Notes: a model not told the origin generated them from the letters alone. A stretch of DNA of 64,000 nucleotides from Betaproteobacteria bacterium (GCA_016219425.1 JACRNB010000011.1:186001-250000), one strand, 5' to 3'; shown: positions 54,502-63,474, counted from the first letter of the stretch. A program made the numbers and translations.

Positions 54502-55828
54502 GTGCTGCCTCCAGATGTTTCTTCGAAGCCGAATCCATTTCCCAGTGCAGCCAGCCGTGGCCCCGCCACTGGCCGCCGCCCAACCCGATCTGGCCGGCTT
54601 CCGCCAGTTCGAACAACTCCCGCATCGCTTGCCTGGTCTCATCGTCCGGGTCTTCCAGCACCATCTTCCATTCGAAGTCCCCTTCGAAGACGGCAATCCG
54701 ATCGAACTTGGAACTGTGGAAGGGCCCCGCAGTGAATTCATCCTCGGCATGGTGCTGCAGCCAGGCAAACTTCACCTGACTGCCCTTAGGCACAAAGGCA
54801 TCCCGGATCAACAGTTTGGCGCTGGCACGGGTGGTCCCGAACAGTCTTTCCACCAGAGCTTGACTGGTTTCGCCGCGCGCCCTGCTGAGGCGGGCCAGGG
54901 CATGACGCAGCGGCCCCCTCAGTGAAGATCCCGGTATGTAAGGCATGCGCTTGTCTTGCTCCCCCGCCAGGGTTACCACGGCAAAGTCGGGATCGAAAAC
55001 CTGGCTGGCCTGCTTCTCGACGCCTGGTGGGGAAAGAAAACGCTCATCCCAGATCGTCATCAGCTTGTCACTGGCATGCCCCCCTATGGACAGGCTGTCT
55101 ATGCCATAGCCGTCATCCCGCTTTCCGGCCAGGACCCTGCCCTGCAATTCGAGCCTGCCGGGCATGGGATCCTCTGCAGGTTTCACTTCTTTCACTTCTG
55201 GGGACATCCCAGGGAAGGTCAGGCGTAGATAGTCCGAGTAATCGGCCGCCTGGAAAGCATTGGGCCAGAGCTCCGCATGTTCATGGGTGAGGGTGTACTC
55301 CTGAAGGTTGTCCAGACGCATCCAGCCCATGCCCCGGGCCACTTCCCGGCCCAGCAGACATCGGCCGGCGCGCCAATGGGCAAGCACAAGTCGTGCAAGG
55401 TCGGCTGCCAGGGGGTAAGCATGGGTATCCACTTCCAGCAGGAAGGTCCAGCATGTGCCTGGCGGCAGGGTTTCAATATTGAACAGGCCCCCATCGGCCC
55501 CCGTCCCGGTAACTGGATCAATCGCAACATGCTGCCGGAACACGGGCTTGTCGAAGTCCTCGGGATGGCTATTGAAGGTTCTCCATGCGGAAGGATGCCG
55601 GCCACCCTCCGCACCGGATATTTCCCCAGGAACCTTACCGGCATTGCACCGCGCCAGATCGGCAATCATTGCGCCGGCAATGCCTGAGCCTCGTATCGTC
55701 GGCCTCCCCTCACCATCCAGACAGAAGGGGGCGTCCACCGTGGTCCAGGGGTCGTCCGTCCCCCCCACGGACAGAAAGGATTCCTGTACCAGTGAACCGG
55801 TAAATAGGGTGCGATAAGGCCTGCTCAT
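54485..55828 (-). CDS. Cas7-2x, fused double Cas7 RAMP subunit
   Basis: 447 residues from ATG 55828, after AAGGGGGAGA. Two Cas7 domains in one chain. The first starts LFTGSLVQESFLSVGG, with VDAPFCLDGEGRPTIRGSGI (Asp32 at the expected cleavage position). The second starts GRLELQGRVLAGKRDDGYG, with DPDFAVVTL and MPYIPGSSLRGPLRHAL, and ends in a glycine loop IGLGGGQWRGHGWLHW. Both retain an aspartate before the IPGS/IRGS motif, so both could cut target RNA. ATGA overlap with cas7-5-11. Confidence 0.87.
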   Translation of the reverse strand: MSRPYRTLFTGSLVQESFLSVGGTDDPWTTVDAPFCLDGEGRPTIRGSGIAGAMIADLARCNAGKVPGEISGAEGGRHPSAWRTFNSHPEDFDKPVFRQHVAIDPVTGTGADGGLFNIETLPPGTCWTFLLEVDTHAYPLAADLARLVLAHWRAGRCLLGREVARGMGWMRLDNLQEYTLTHEHAELWPNAFQAADYSDYLRLTFPGMSPEVKEVKPAEDPMPGRLELQGRVLAGKRDDGYGIDSLSIGGHASDKLMTIWDERFLSPPGVEKQASQVFDPDFAVVTLAGEQDKRMPYIPGSSLRGPLRHALARLSRARGETSQALVERLFGTTRASAKLLIRDAFVPKGSQVKFAWLQHHAEDEFTAGPFHSSKFDRIAVFEGDFEWKMVLEDPDDETRQAMRELFELAEAGQIGLGGGQWRGHGWLHWEMDSASKKHLEAAHEQAG

Positions 55829-57831
55829 GATCTCTCCCCCTTGACCTTGTTCGACGCGATCCATTGCACCATGTAGGAGATGAGCAGGCGTTTTTCCTCC
55901 AGGGCATTCAGCTGGCTGATTGCCTTCTTGAGCTTATCCAGGGGGAATTCAAACCAAGCCTTGCCGCCCAGTTTCTTGCCTGCCCTTTCGTAGAGCCCGA
56001 ACAGGTTCTCCATATCTGCTTCATTCCGGCATGCCAGTGCGTCATTTCTCAGGGATTGCAACTGGCTCAGGCTGGGATTCGAAGCACCAGGCAGGCGAGC
56101 CAACTTCTGCGCTTTCCCCAGCAGTGCTTCCATGGTGTTGACTTGGGGGGGGGCTGTCTTGGCCTGGGGAGCCCCGATCTGGGTCATGGGTTGGGCGTCA
56201 ATGACGAATCGGCCCAGCCCTTCATGGGTACGCTCTCCCAGGGCATCTTTTTCGGCCAGGGCTGCGGCCAATACCCGGCATCCCTCCCCGCTGATCCGCC
56301 AGCATGATCCCCGGCGCAGGGCGATCGCCCCAACTCGACGCAGACCGCTGGCCGCATTGAATCCATGTAAAGCGACCGTCTCCACGTGGCCCTGGATGTT
56401 CCAGCCCTGTTGCAATGGAATTTTTGCCTGGTCGCACAGGTGCGGAATGCTCAGGTCTGTCAGGAATCCCAGGTCGTCTCCCCGAAGCAGCAGATCCGAA
56501 ACCAGGGTCAGCGTCCAGGCGTCGCCGCTCGGCCCCGCCTTCCGGGGTTCCATGAGCGTGGCCTGGACGATCTGGACAGGACGGCCTCCGCGTCCGATGG
56601 GAAGCCACTCGCCGGCCCCAAGAACGGGCTGGAACAGTTCTGCAAACCGTGCGGCATTCGGGGCGTTTTCAAACCTGATTTCCGCAAGAAAATCCGTGTC
56701 CTCGGCCAGTTCCTCGACACTGAACAGATTGGGTTCACTGTTGGCCCCAGGGCTCCCTGATGATGACCTGTCGGGAGTCTGGTGACGCATGTGAACGGCC
56801 ATGGCGGGGCTGTAGCGGTGCCAGAGGCCGTCACTCCGGTTCTGTGCCAGGTATTCCCTGGCCCCCGGACGTTTGGGTTTGTCTGATAGGTTGCAGGGCT
56901 GGGAGCCGGGAACAATATCGTCAAACGGCTGGGGTCTTGCCCCCCCCAAAGCCCACCAGGGGAGATCGTCCCGGCCTCCCTCGGGTTTCGGCGTGAGGAT
57001 GGAAAGAGGGATGGGCAAGACATCGATCTGGGTCAGCGTTTCCTCCGTCCAGCCCTCCGGCAGCGGAATGGCATCACCCACGCTGGCGGCTTGAAGCGCC
57101 TTCCTGACGTTGGCGTTCCCGTGGCCAAGCGCCCAGGCCATCAAGGCCCCCCTTAGAGCCTGGCCCCGGATGAAGGAATGGCTGGCAATCAGGTTGCCCG
57201 GATGGGCTGTGTCAGGCAGGCAGAGAGGGTCCAGGTTGCGCAAGCGAAGCCTCAACCGCTTGCCTTGCCCGTGCGGTTCGGTGGGTTCATCGGAGGATGC
57301 CTCACCCAGTTCGATTTGCACGAGGCCTCCACCCCGGTTGCGACCTCCCCCCAGCCGGTCTGTCCTGGCGACCAATTTCTTCAACAGATCATTGAGCCGG
57401 GCATCCGCCGTAAGCCGCATTTCACAGGAGAAGGTATTGCCAGCGGCGACATGTTCGACCATCCGCATGGTGTCGTTCTTGGGCGTGCGACTGCCGGGTG
57501 TGCGGGCAGAGGAAGTCCACACGATGGTGGCGCCGGAACCACCGCTCCATCTCAGGGAGGTCATCTGCAAGCGCCCCCGCTTGCCACCTTCGTCGCCCAG
57601 CAGTTCCTTGATGTCCTTTTTCAGATCTACAACGACGTGGGCCTCGACGAGTTGCAGGTATTCCTCGGCAGTCGCCAGCAGTATTCCCTTCAGATGGCTG
57701 GAACGAATGATGGGTCTGCCTCTGCGGTCCCTCATCAACAGGGCATCGATGTCCCCCGCCCCGGTACCGCTTCCTGTATGCAGGTCTTCCAGCAACCGGA
57801 CCGATAGTTTGTAGCGCCAGGTATCACTCAT
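55825..57831 (-). CDS. Cas7-Cas5-Cas11 fusion subunit (type III-Dv)
   Basis: 668 residues from ATG 57831. Residues 1-190 are a Cas7: LEDLHTGSGTGAGDIDALLM, PIIRSSHLKGILLATAEEY (candidate catalytic Asp27/Asp29) and RTDRLGGGRNRGGGLVQIEL. Residues about 205-560 match Csx10/Cas5 (LRLRNLDPLCLPD, SHSFIRGQALRGALMAWALG, GFNAASGLRRVGAIALRRGS). The last ~100 residues are helical (SQLQSLRNDALACRNEADME, PLDKLKKAISQLNALEEKRL), the place of Cas11. Overlaps the cas10 stop by 8 bp. This three-part fusion is the mark of the III-Dv complex. Confidence 0.85.
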   Translation of the reverse strand: MSDTWRYKLSVRLLEDLHTGSGTGAGDIDALLMRDRRGRPIIRSSHLKGILLATAEEYLQLVEAHVVVDLKKDIKELLGDEGGKRGRLQMTSLRWSGGSGATIVWTSSARTPGSRTPKNDTMRMVEHVAAGNTFSCEMRLTADARLNDLLKKLVARTDRLGGGRNRGGGLVQIELGEASSDEPTEPHGQGKRLRLRLRNLDPLCLPDTAHPGNLIASHSFIRGQALRGALMAWALGHGNANVRKALQAASVGDAIPLPEGWTEETLTQIDVLPIPLSILTPKPEGGRDDLPWWALGGARPQPFDDIVPGSQPCNLSDKPKRPGAREYLAQNRSDGLWHRYSPAMAVHMRHQTPDRSSSGSPGANSEPNLFSVEELAEDTDFLAEIRFENAPNAARFAELFQPVLGAGEWLPIGRGGRPVQIVQATLMEPRKAGPSGDAWTLTLVSDLLLRGDDLGFLTDLSIPHLCDQAKIPLQQGWNIQGHVETVALHGFNAASGLRRVGAIALRRGSCWRISGEGCRVLAAALAEKDALGERTHEGLGRFVIDAQPMTQIGAPQAKTAPPQVNTMEALLGKAQKLARLPGASNPSLSQLQSLRNDALACRNEADMENLFGLYERAGKKLGGKAWFEFPLDKLKKAISQLNALEEKRLLISYMVQWIASNKVKGERS

Positions 57832-59455
57832 GACTTGCACTCCCCAAACGACGGATCTCCCTCAGGCCGACTATGTCCATCACCCGTGTCAGATAGATGC
57901 CCGCTGCCGGGTTTTGCCACGGCGATCCATGCTTGTCGCCGAGCAGCACTTCCCGGGCAGGTTCGGGTAGACCTGCAAAGGCCAACTCCGCGGACAGTCG
58001 CCCCGCCTCAAAGGCCTGACGCAGGGACCGCAGGGGGGAGCGTGCAATCTGTTCGCGAGGGTCCGTGGCTTCGCCTTCCTGGAATTGCCTATCCAAGGCA
58101 GCGACGGAAGACATCAAGGCCTCCAGCGAGTCGCCCCCAGTCTGATTCAGCACCCGATAGGGGCAGGCGGACAGGACGAGTGTCTCCATCTCGTCCTCCA
58201 CCATGTATTGGCGCAATTCAGCCTTGCGGCGAGCCAGGGCGATATCGTCAAACCAGGACTGGGTAACGATCTGCCAATCCACCACGGAGCAACGTCCTTC
58301 CTCGGGCAGGCTGCGAAACAGCCTCTTGGCGCTGGCAGCGAGTGCCTCCGCCAATGCGTGCAAGCGATGCAGCGGATAGCTGGGTTTGGCAATCGCCACC
58401 CCAACTCCCACGCTGAGCGGGGACTGGTCTGCCAGGGGGTACTTGGCCAATTCCTGTGCGTAGTGGCGGACAAAATTCATGGCCAGATCCGCACGACAAG
58501 CCATCAGGAGGTCATCACCCCCAAGCATGAGTATTTCGTAGGGGCGCACCGTATTGGGTTCAACCTCTACCGTGGCCTGCAACGCGGCAACCAGGGACTT
58601 GCGAACCGCGCCCCGCATTGAACGGTAGAACTTCTCGCCATGGACTTCCCTGGCTATGACATCCTGCGGGTTCCCCGGGTAGGTTTCCATCCAGCGCTTG
58701 TAACGGGCACCGACCGAGTTGCCGTCCGCATGGATCAAGGCTAGGTATTTACCCTGGCATAGGCCTTCCAGATCCTGGGGCTGGTGCCAGCCGGAAGCCT
58801 CATCCAGCCTCAACTTATTCCGCATCAGGGTGACGATGTCATGCGTTTCGCCCTTTCTGAATCTGTTGCCGGCTTCCTTGCGAACAGCGACGGACTGGGA
58901 GATCCAGGTCTGCTTTGACGGGCCATCTTCCCGTATTGAGGCAACGTCATGGCCCGTTTCCTGACAAACCTGCAGCACCGGCAAATCCAGGAGTTGGGCT
59001 TGCTCAGGACTCGGTTTCCTGCCACCACCACGCATCGCATCTTTCTCGGCGCTCCCGTCCAATGCCGTGACCTTGATATCGAAACGCACCCCCGGCAGGG
59101 ATCGACGCAACTGTTCCCGGGCGGCACTCTCGAACCGGCTCGCCTTGGCCATGTCGTCGAATACCGCCTTGAACCGGCCCCCATCGCGAACCAGGATTCC
59201 ACGTCGATACAGGGCTAACGGATCATCATCCTGGAGGGGATCCGCCTGATCCGCTCCGATGGAAGCGGCATCCTCGCCTTCTGGAGAAAAGCCGCAAGCG
59301 CCCTTCTCCTCCGCCAGTTGAGTGAGGTCATCTCGCAGGGTTTCGCCGATCAAGGCGTTGCCGCCCAGCATGGCCTTCAGACGCGGAACGTCGAAGATGA
59401 AGGTCTGCACACGCTTCAACTCAATATCGACAAGATGTAGGGGGGCTGTGGTCAT
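57824..59455 (-). CDS. cas10: Cas10, cyclase-competent, no HD domain
   Basis: 543 residues, small for Cas10. No N-terminal HD nuclease. The first half begins LHLVDIELKRVQTFIFDVPR. Palm 1 has YLALIHADGNSVGARYK and palm 2 has the cyclase motif MLGGDDLLMAC (GGDD at 312-315), so synthesis of cyclic oligoadenylates is predicted. A helical C-terminal domain follows. First gene of the leftward effector operon and divergent from cas6. Target DNA cleavage is not expected without an HD domain. Confidence 0.92.
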   Translation of the reverse strand: MTTAPLHLVDIELKRVQTFIFDVPRLKAMLGGNALIGETLRDDLTQLAEEKGACGFSPEGEDAASIGADQADPLQDDDPLALYRRGILVRDGGRFKAVFDDMAKASRFESAAREQLRRSLPGVRFDIKVTALDGSAEKDAMRGGGRKPSPEQAQLLDLPVLQVCQETGHDVASIREDGPSKQTWISQSVAVRKEAGNRFRKGETHDIVTLMRNKLRLDEASGWHQPQDLEGLCQGKYLALIHADGNSVGARYKRWMETYPGNPQDVIAREVHGEKFYRSMRGAVRKSLVAALQATVEVEPNTVRPYEILMLGGDDLLMACRADLAMNFVRHYAQELAKYPLADQSPLSVGVGVAIAKPSYPLHRLHALAEALAASAKRLFRSLPEEGRCSVVDWQIVTQSWFDDIALARRKAELRQYMVEDEMETLVLSACPYRVLNQTGGDSLEALMSSVAALDRQFQEGEATDPREQIARSPLRSLRQAFEAGRLSAELAFAGLPEPAREVLLGDKHGSPWQNPAAGIYLTRVMDIVGLREIRRLGSASHE

Positions 59456-59668
59456 GGCGGCATCACTTTGGGGCGGCGGTCTGGCAGGATCTGCAGCACC
59501 GCTTGCGTTATGGAATGGTTAGAACGGCTCCTGAATCTGATCTTTGTGGCCTCGCAGGCAAGTATGCCCGCTTGGCAACCTCTTTCGCTGTATTCCGTTA
59601 AACCATGGCAGCATGCATGCAAATCCAAGCAACCATTTGCACGCCATGGTTTCACCTACAAACAAGTC

Positions 59669-60631
59669 ATGTCAGAAACCTTAAAAAACCTGGAGACCCT
59701 GGTGCTTGCATGCCCGGTGAGGCAGCTCCGTTGCCTGGTAAAGCTGGATCGTCCATTGCTCATGCAAGAGCAGGCTCATGCCTCCCTCACCACATCACTC
59801 ACGGGGGCGTTCAAGACAGGGCTGAAGAAGACCTGCTGTGAACGACAGCAAAGGGGGGGATGCGCGTGTTCCGTTTCCGTGAATAGTCAGTTGCAATGCT
59901 CCCACCCCGAATCCTGCTTCGCCCCTTGGTTATACAACCCGCAACATGGCACATCACTCCTGCCCAGTGTCCTCCTCTACGCCCCCGCTCCTCCCCCCGA
60001 CAGTGAGAAGCTTTGGGTAACTCTCACTCTGAGGGGCGAAATAGCGCATCACCAGCAGAACAGGGTACTGATGGCGCTGGAAGCATCCGGAAACCCCGGC
60101 ATCAAGTACAACAGCGTGAATGTCGGATTCAGGCTTATGGAAGTCCATTCGGGTGAAGCCCTGAATGCCCAGGTCTGGGCCCAGGTCTTGCGGGCCTTTC
60201 CACGAAACAGCCTCCGCATTGAATTCCTTACCCCGTTTCAACCTTCCCATGCCTCGGCTAGTGAGTCCGTGAACATAGGCACCCTTACTCGGTGGATTGT
60301 GGATGCGAGCTACAACAGCGCCCGTTTTTCTCTCGCTGACCGGGAGGTTCCAGGCGACCACCATCCATTGGCATTGGCTATGAAGGAGACGGTTGCACAG
60401 ACCCTGCAGGACTCCGTGCGATTGCTGGCCTCGCAGGTTCACGAATGCCAGCAAGGTGAGCGTCGATCGAAATCGAACGGGGGGACGTACACCCTGCTGG
60501 GCTGGGAAGGACACCTGGACCTTTCCGTGCGGGATATCGTGCTGCCTTGGATTGCGAATTTCGCCCTGTTCGGCGGCAGTCGGCACGCCCAGGGACGCAG
60601 CCGGATGAGACTGTGGGCAACCATCGACTAG
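59669..60631 (+). CDS. cas6: Cas6 pre-crRNA endoribonuclease
   Basis: 320 residues if started at ATG 59669 (MSETLKNLETLVLACPVRQL); the frame is open 200 bp further upstream but that part is not Cas6-like and there is no clear ribosome site at either place. Cysteine-rich segment CCERQQRGGCACSVSVNSQL with two later Cys, as in the PF10040-type Cas6. The RAMP C-terminus GWEGHLDLSVRDIVLPWIAN then FGGSRHAQGRSRMRLW holds the glycine-rich loop. It should cut the array transcript at the repeat hairpin. Divergent from cas10 across 213 bp. Confidence 0.85.
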   Translation: MSETLKNLETLVLACPVRQLRCLVKLDRPLLMQEQAHASLTTSLTGAFKTGLKKTCCERQQRGGCACSVSVNSQLQCSHPESCFAPWLYNPQHGTSLLPSVLLYAPAPPPDSEKLWVTLTLRGEIAHHQQNRVLMALEASGNPGIKYNSVNVGFRLMEVHSGEALNAQVWAQVLRAFPRNSLRIEFLTPFQPSHASASESVNIGTLTRWIVDASYNSARFSLADREVPGDHHPLALAMKETVAQTLQDSVRLLASQVHECQQGERRSKSNGGTYTLLGWEGHLDLSVRDIVLPWIANFALFGGSRHAQGRSRMRLWATID

Positions 60632-61044
60632 TCAAAGTTGTTGGCAACAAGAAGCTGATGCCGGAACGGGGGGCTCCAGAGTTCGGCAGCAAATCTCATA
60701 ACCAATTGATTCCATTGCACACGGAATCGAAACGCGATCCTACAAAAGCGTCAACTGCTGAGAATCGTCCGGTTTTCTCACCCGGAGGGCATTGAGAACC
60801 TCACTCTGTGCCTCGTTGATGGAAGACACCCTCGTCACCGGGGTGGATCCTTCATGGTCGTACGGTGTGAGGGAGTTACATGGGGGAAGTATTCCTTCAG
60901 GCTGCTTCTCTCCAACAAGGTGCCCCTGAGCGCTTTTGACAGCGACTCCAGGGCGATCTGGGACTGGACTCCATGCCGCTTCAGTTACTTTGGGCACGGA
61001 AAAGACGAACTTGATTGGGAGATTCCTCAGTGGAATCATATATA
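60632..61044. other. Island right margin without genes
   Basis: 413 bp between cas6 and the tRNA. Short open frames exist on both strands (for example a 99-codon one at 60740-61039, minus) but none has a ribosome site or a recognisable domain. An integrase gene would be expected here in a tRNA island and is absent. Confidence 0.6.
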
Positions 61045-61087
61045 TGGCGCGCCTGACACGATTCGAACGTGCGACCCCTGCCTTCGG
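61045..61087 (-). repeat. Right attachment repeat (within tRNA-Arg)
   Basis: 43 bp identical to 35873-35915, covering the 3' portion of the tRNA gene from the anticodon loop to the encoded CCA. Confidence 0.85.
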
Positions 61088-61121
61088 AGGGCAGTACTCT
61101 ATCCATCTGAGCTACAGGCGC
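61045..61121 (-). tRNA. tRNA-Arg (anticodon CCG)
   Basis: 77 nt on the minus strand. Acceptor GCGCCTG pairs with CAGGCGC, D-arm GCTC...GAGT, anticodon stem CTGCC/GGCAG with loop CTCCGAA, anticodon CCG (reads CGG), T-arm GCACG-TTCGAAT-CGTGT with one G-T pair, discriminator G and encoded CCA. Intact and serving as the integration site of the island on its 3' side. Confidence 0.95.
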
Positions 61122-61263
61122 TTGGTTTACCGCTTGCGGCAAGACACTTCCGCCTTGCCCGATTCGCCTTGAGATACGGTGCTATCGGGGCTCGCCCGGC
61201 CTCTCTTCAAGGGCGGCGAAGCATATCACAGGGACCACTCCCCAAGCCGGCGGTGCATACCCT

Positions 61264-61270
61264 TATAATC
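61264..61270 (+). promoter_or_regulatory. Possible -10 element of the cytochrome gene
   Basis: TTATAAT about 40 bp before the cytochrome c ATG. No convincing -35 is visible 17 bp upstream. Confidence 0.35.
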
Positions 61271-61307
61271 GCCGGGCTTTTTCAACCCAGACCTAGGGAA
61301 CCGCGCC

Positions 61308-62135
61308 ATGGCCGAGCACCATGAAATGACCAAGACCACGCTGAAGGATTTTCTCTACGCCACATTGGGCGGTTTGTTCGCCCCGCTCATCGCGATCATC
61401 CTGATCGTGATGCTGGTGATAGGGGTGCAAGGACGCATGGGGCAGGATGATTCCGCGCCCGTTTCCGACAAGGCCGTTCGAGATCGCATCAAGCCTTTCG
61501 GTCACTCCGTTGCGGTCGACCCCAACGCGCCCAAGGTGGAACGCACCGGCGAGCAGGTTTACAGCGAGGTGTGTTCCGGCTGCCACGGCTCCGGTGCGCT
61601 GGGTTCGCCCAAGTTCAAGGACGCAGGCGCCTGGGGCAAACGCAACGGCCAGGGCTACAGCACCCTGCTCGACCATGCCCTCAAAGGCTTCAACAAAATG
61701 CCCGCGCGCGGCGGCGACCCCGACCTGACCGACATGGAAGTGGCGCGCGGCATCGTGTACATGACCAATGCCGCTGGCGGCAACTTCAGTCCCGCGCTGA
61801 AGAAAGACCCCGAGCCCAGCGCCGCCGATCTGGCGCGCGGCAAGGCCGTGTATGCCGCCAACTGCGCCTCCTGCCATGACACCGGCGTCACCGGCGCGCA
61901 GAAGCTGACCGATGCCAAGGCCTGGGCGCCTCTGGTCAAGCTCGGCAAGGATGCGCTCTACGAAGCCGCCATCAAGGGCAGCTTCGGCGGCCCCGCCAGG
62001 GGTGGCAACGAGAAGCTGTCCGACGGCGATGCCAAGGCTGCGGTGGATTACATGGTGGATCAGGCCAAGGCCGCCATCAGCGCCGCGGACAAAGCGGCTG
62101 CGGCCAAGGCCCCGGCCAAACCTGCGGCCAAGTAG
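61308..62135 (+). CDS. Membrane-anchored di-haem cytochrome c (c5-like)
   Basis: 275 residues. An N-terminal membrane segment (LFAPLIAIILIVMLVIGV, about 24-41) anchors two class I cytochrome c domains in the periplasm, with haem motifs CSGCH (near 88) and CASCH (near 186) and distal methionines in NKMPARGG and the second domain. Alanine/lysine-rich tail. Typical betaproteobacterial electron carrier between the bc1 complex and terminal oxidases. Followed by a strong terminator. Confidence 0.93.
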   Translation: MAEHHEMTKTTLKDFLYATLGGLFAPLIAIILIVMLVIGVQGRMGQDDSAPVSDKAVRDRIKPFGHSVAVDPNAPKVERTGEQVYSEVCSGCHGSGALGSPKFKDAGAWGKRNGQGYSTLLDHALKGFNKMPARGGDPDLTDMEVARGIVYMTNAAGGNFSPALKKDPEPSAADLARGKAVYAANCASCHDTGVTGAQKLTDAKAWAPLVKLGKDALYEAAIKGSFGGPARGGNEKLSDGDAKAAVDYMVDQAKAAISAADKAAAAKAPAKPAAK

Positions 62136-62151
62136 ACCGTAGCGCCCCAAA

Positions 62152-62184
62152 GCAAACGGCCCGCATCGCGGGCCGTTTGCTTTT
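62152..62184 (+). terminator. Rho-independent terminator between cytochrome and metY-like genes
   Basis: 13-bp perfect stem GCAAACGGCCCGC/GCGGGCCGTTTGC with loop ATC, then TTTTCT. It lies between convergent genes and may serve both. Confidence 0.93.
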
Positions 62185-62199
62185 CTGCTGCGGCGACGC

Positions 62200-63474
62200 T
62201 TACTTCGCCGCGGCCAGGGCGCGCTCGATGTCTTCCATCAGATCGTCGATGTGCTCGATGCCGAGGGACAGCCGCACCATGTCTTCCGACACGCCGGCCT
62301 TGGCCAGTTCTTCCGGCGAGAGCTGGCGGTGGGTGGTGGAGGCGGGGTGGCAGGCCAGACTCTTGGCGTCGCCGATGTTGACCAGACGCACGATGAGCTG
62401 GAGCGCGTCGATGAACTTCGCACCCGCCTCACGCCCGCCCTTGATGCCGAAGGAGACGATGCCGGAGGCCTTGCCGCCCATGTACTTGTCGGCCAGCGCC
62501 TTGTCCGGGGAGTCCGGCAAGCCGGCGTAGTTGACCCAGGACACCTGCGGGTGGGCCTTGAGTCCCTTCGCCACGGTGAGGGCGTTGTCGCAGATGCGGT
62601 CCATGCGCAGCGGCAGGGTCTCGACGCCTTGCAGGATCAGGAAGCTGTTGAACGGCGAGATCGCCGCGCCCATGTTGCGCAGCGGCACGACGCGGGCGCG
62701 CCCGATGTAGGCCGCCGGCCCCAGGGCCTCGGTGTAGACCACGCCGTGATAGGAGGCGTCCGGCTCGTTCAGGCGGGTGAAACGGGTCTTGTGCTCGGCC
62801 CAGGGAAACTTGCCGGAGTCCACGATCATGCCGCCGATGCTGTTGCCGTGGCCGCCCAGGTATTTGGTCAGGGCGTGCACCACGATGTCGGCCCCGTGCT
62901 CGAACGGGCGGCACAGGTAGGGCGTGGGCACGGTGTTGTCGACGATCAGCGGCACGCCGTGGGCGTGCGCCAGCTTGGCCAGCTTCTCGAAGTCGGTGAC
63001 GTTGCCCAGCGGGTTGCCGACCGATTCGCAGAACAGCGCCTTGGTGCGCGAGTCGATCAGCTTCTCGAAGCTGTCGGGCTGGCGGTAGTCGGCGAAGCGC
63101 ACCTCGATGCCGTAGCGCGGCAGGGTGTGGGCGAACAGGTTGTAGGTGCCGCCGTACAGGGTGGAACTGGTGACGATGTTGTCGCCCGCCTCGGCGATGG
63201 TCATGACCGCGTAGGTGATGGCCGCCATGCCTGAGGCCAGGGCCAGGCCCGCGATGCCGCCCTCCATCTCGGCGACGCGCTTTTCCAGCACATCGGTGGT
63301 GGGGTTCATGATGCGGGTATAGATGTTGCCCGCCACCTTCAGGTCGAACAGGTCCGCGCCGTGCTGAGTGGAATCGAAGGCGTAGGACGTGGTCTGGTAC
63401 ACCGGCACCGCCACCGATTTGGTGGTGGGGTCCGGGCTATAGCCGCCATGCACGGCCATGGTTTCGATCTTCAT
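62200..63474 (-). CDS. metY: O-acetylhomoserine sulfhydrylase / aminocarboxypropyltransferase (MetY type)
   Basis: 424 residues, PLP-dependent Cys/Met metabolism enzyme. ETMAVHGGYSPDPTTKSVAVP is the typical start; the PLP lysine is in VHALTKYLGGHGNSIGG; substrate-binding YGGTYNLFAHTLPRYG and FNSFLILQGVETLPLRM are conserved. Makes homocysteine from O-acetylhomoserine and sulfide. The long form (over 420 residues) favours MetY over MetB or MetZ. Confidence 0.92.
   Translation of the reverse strand: MKIETMAVHGGYSPDPTTKSVAVPVYQTTSYAFDSTQHGADLFDLKVAGNIYTRIMNPTTDVLEKRVAEMEGGIAGLALASGMAAITYAVMTIAEAGDNIVTSSTLYGGTYNLFAHTLPRYGIEVRFADYRQPDSFEKLIDSRTKALFCESVGNPLGNVTDFEKLAKLAHAHGVPLIVDNTVPTPYLCRPFEHGADIVVHALTKYLGGHGNSIGGMIVDSGKFPWAEHKTRFTRLNEPDASYHGVVYTEALGPAAYIGRARVVPLRNMGAAISPFNSFLILQGVETLPLRMDRICDNALTVAKGLKAHPQVSWVNYAGLPDSPDKALADKYMGGKASGIVSFGIKGGREAGAKFIDALQLIVRLVNIGDAKSLACHPASTTHRQLSPEELAKAGVSEDMVRLSLGIEHIDDLMEDIERALAAAK

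Larger units (their letters stand above)
35873..61121. mobile_element. About 25-kb genomic island in tRNA-Arg(CCG), carrying a type III CRISPR-Cas locus
   Basis: Bounded by an exact 43-bp direct repeat: 35873-35915 and 61045-61087, the latter being the 3' part of an intact tRNA-Arg gene. This is the footprint of tRNA-directed integration, where the incoming element rebuilds the tRNA and pushes the old 3' end to the far side. Core genes flank both ends; everything between is accessory. No integrase, excisionase or relaxase is visible, so it is now probably fixed or mobilised in trans. Confidence 0.8.

Noticed and set aside
51756-59455. Annotation of the effector operon as type III-B (Cmr) or III-A (Csm)
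   Set aside because: There are no separate cmr/csm subunits of normal size; the fused Cas7-5-11 and Cas7-2x with a Csx19-like gene fit III-Dv better.
59490-59506. TGGCAGG...TGCAGC ahead of cas6 as a second sigma-54 promoter
   Set aside because: The GG-to-GC spacing is wrong and the -12 box lacks TTGC; it does not match the pattern seen at 39538-39554.
60740-61039. 99-codon minus-strand frame between cas6 and the tRNA
   Set aside because: No ribosome site, no domain, no integrase-like residues; kept only as intergenic sequence.
60854-61324. Open frame containing APDTIRTCDPCLRR
   Set aside because: This is the translated complement of the tRNA-Arg gene, a well-known false ORF.
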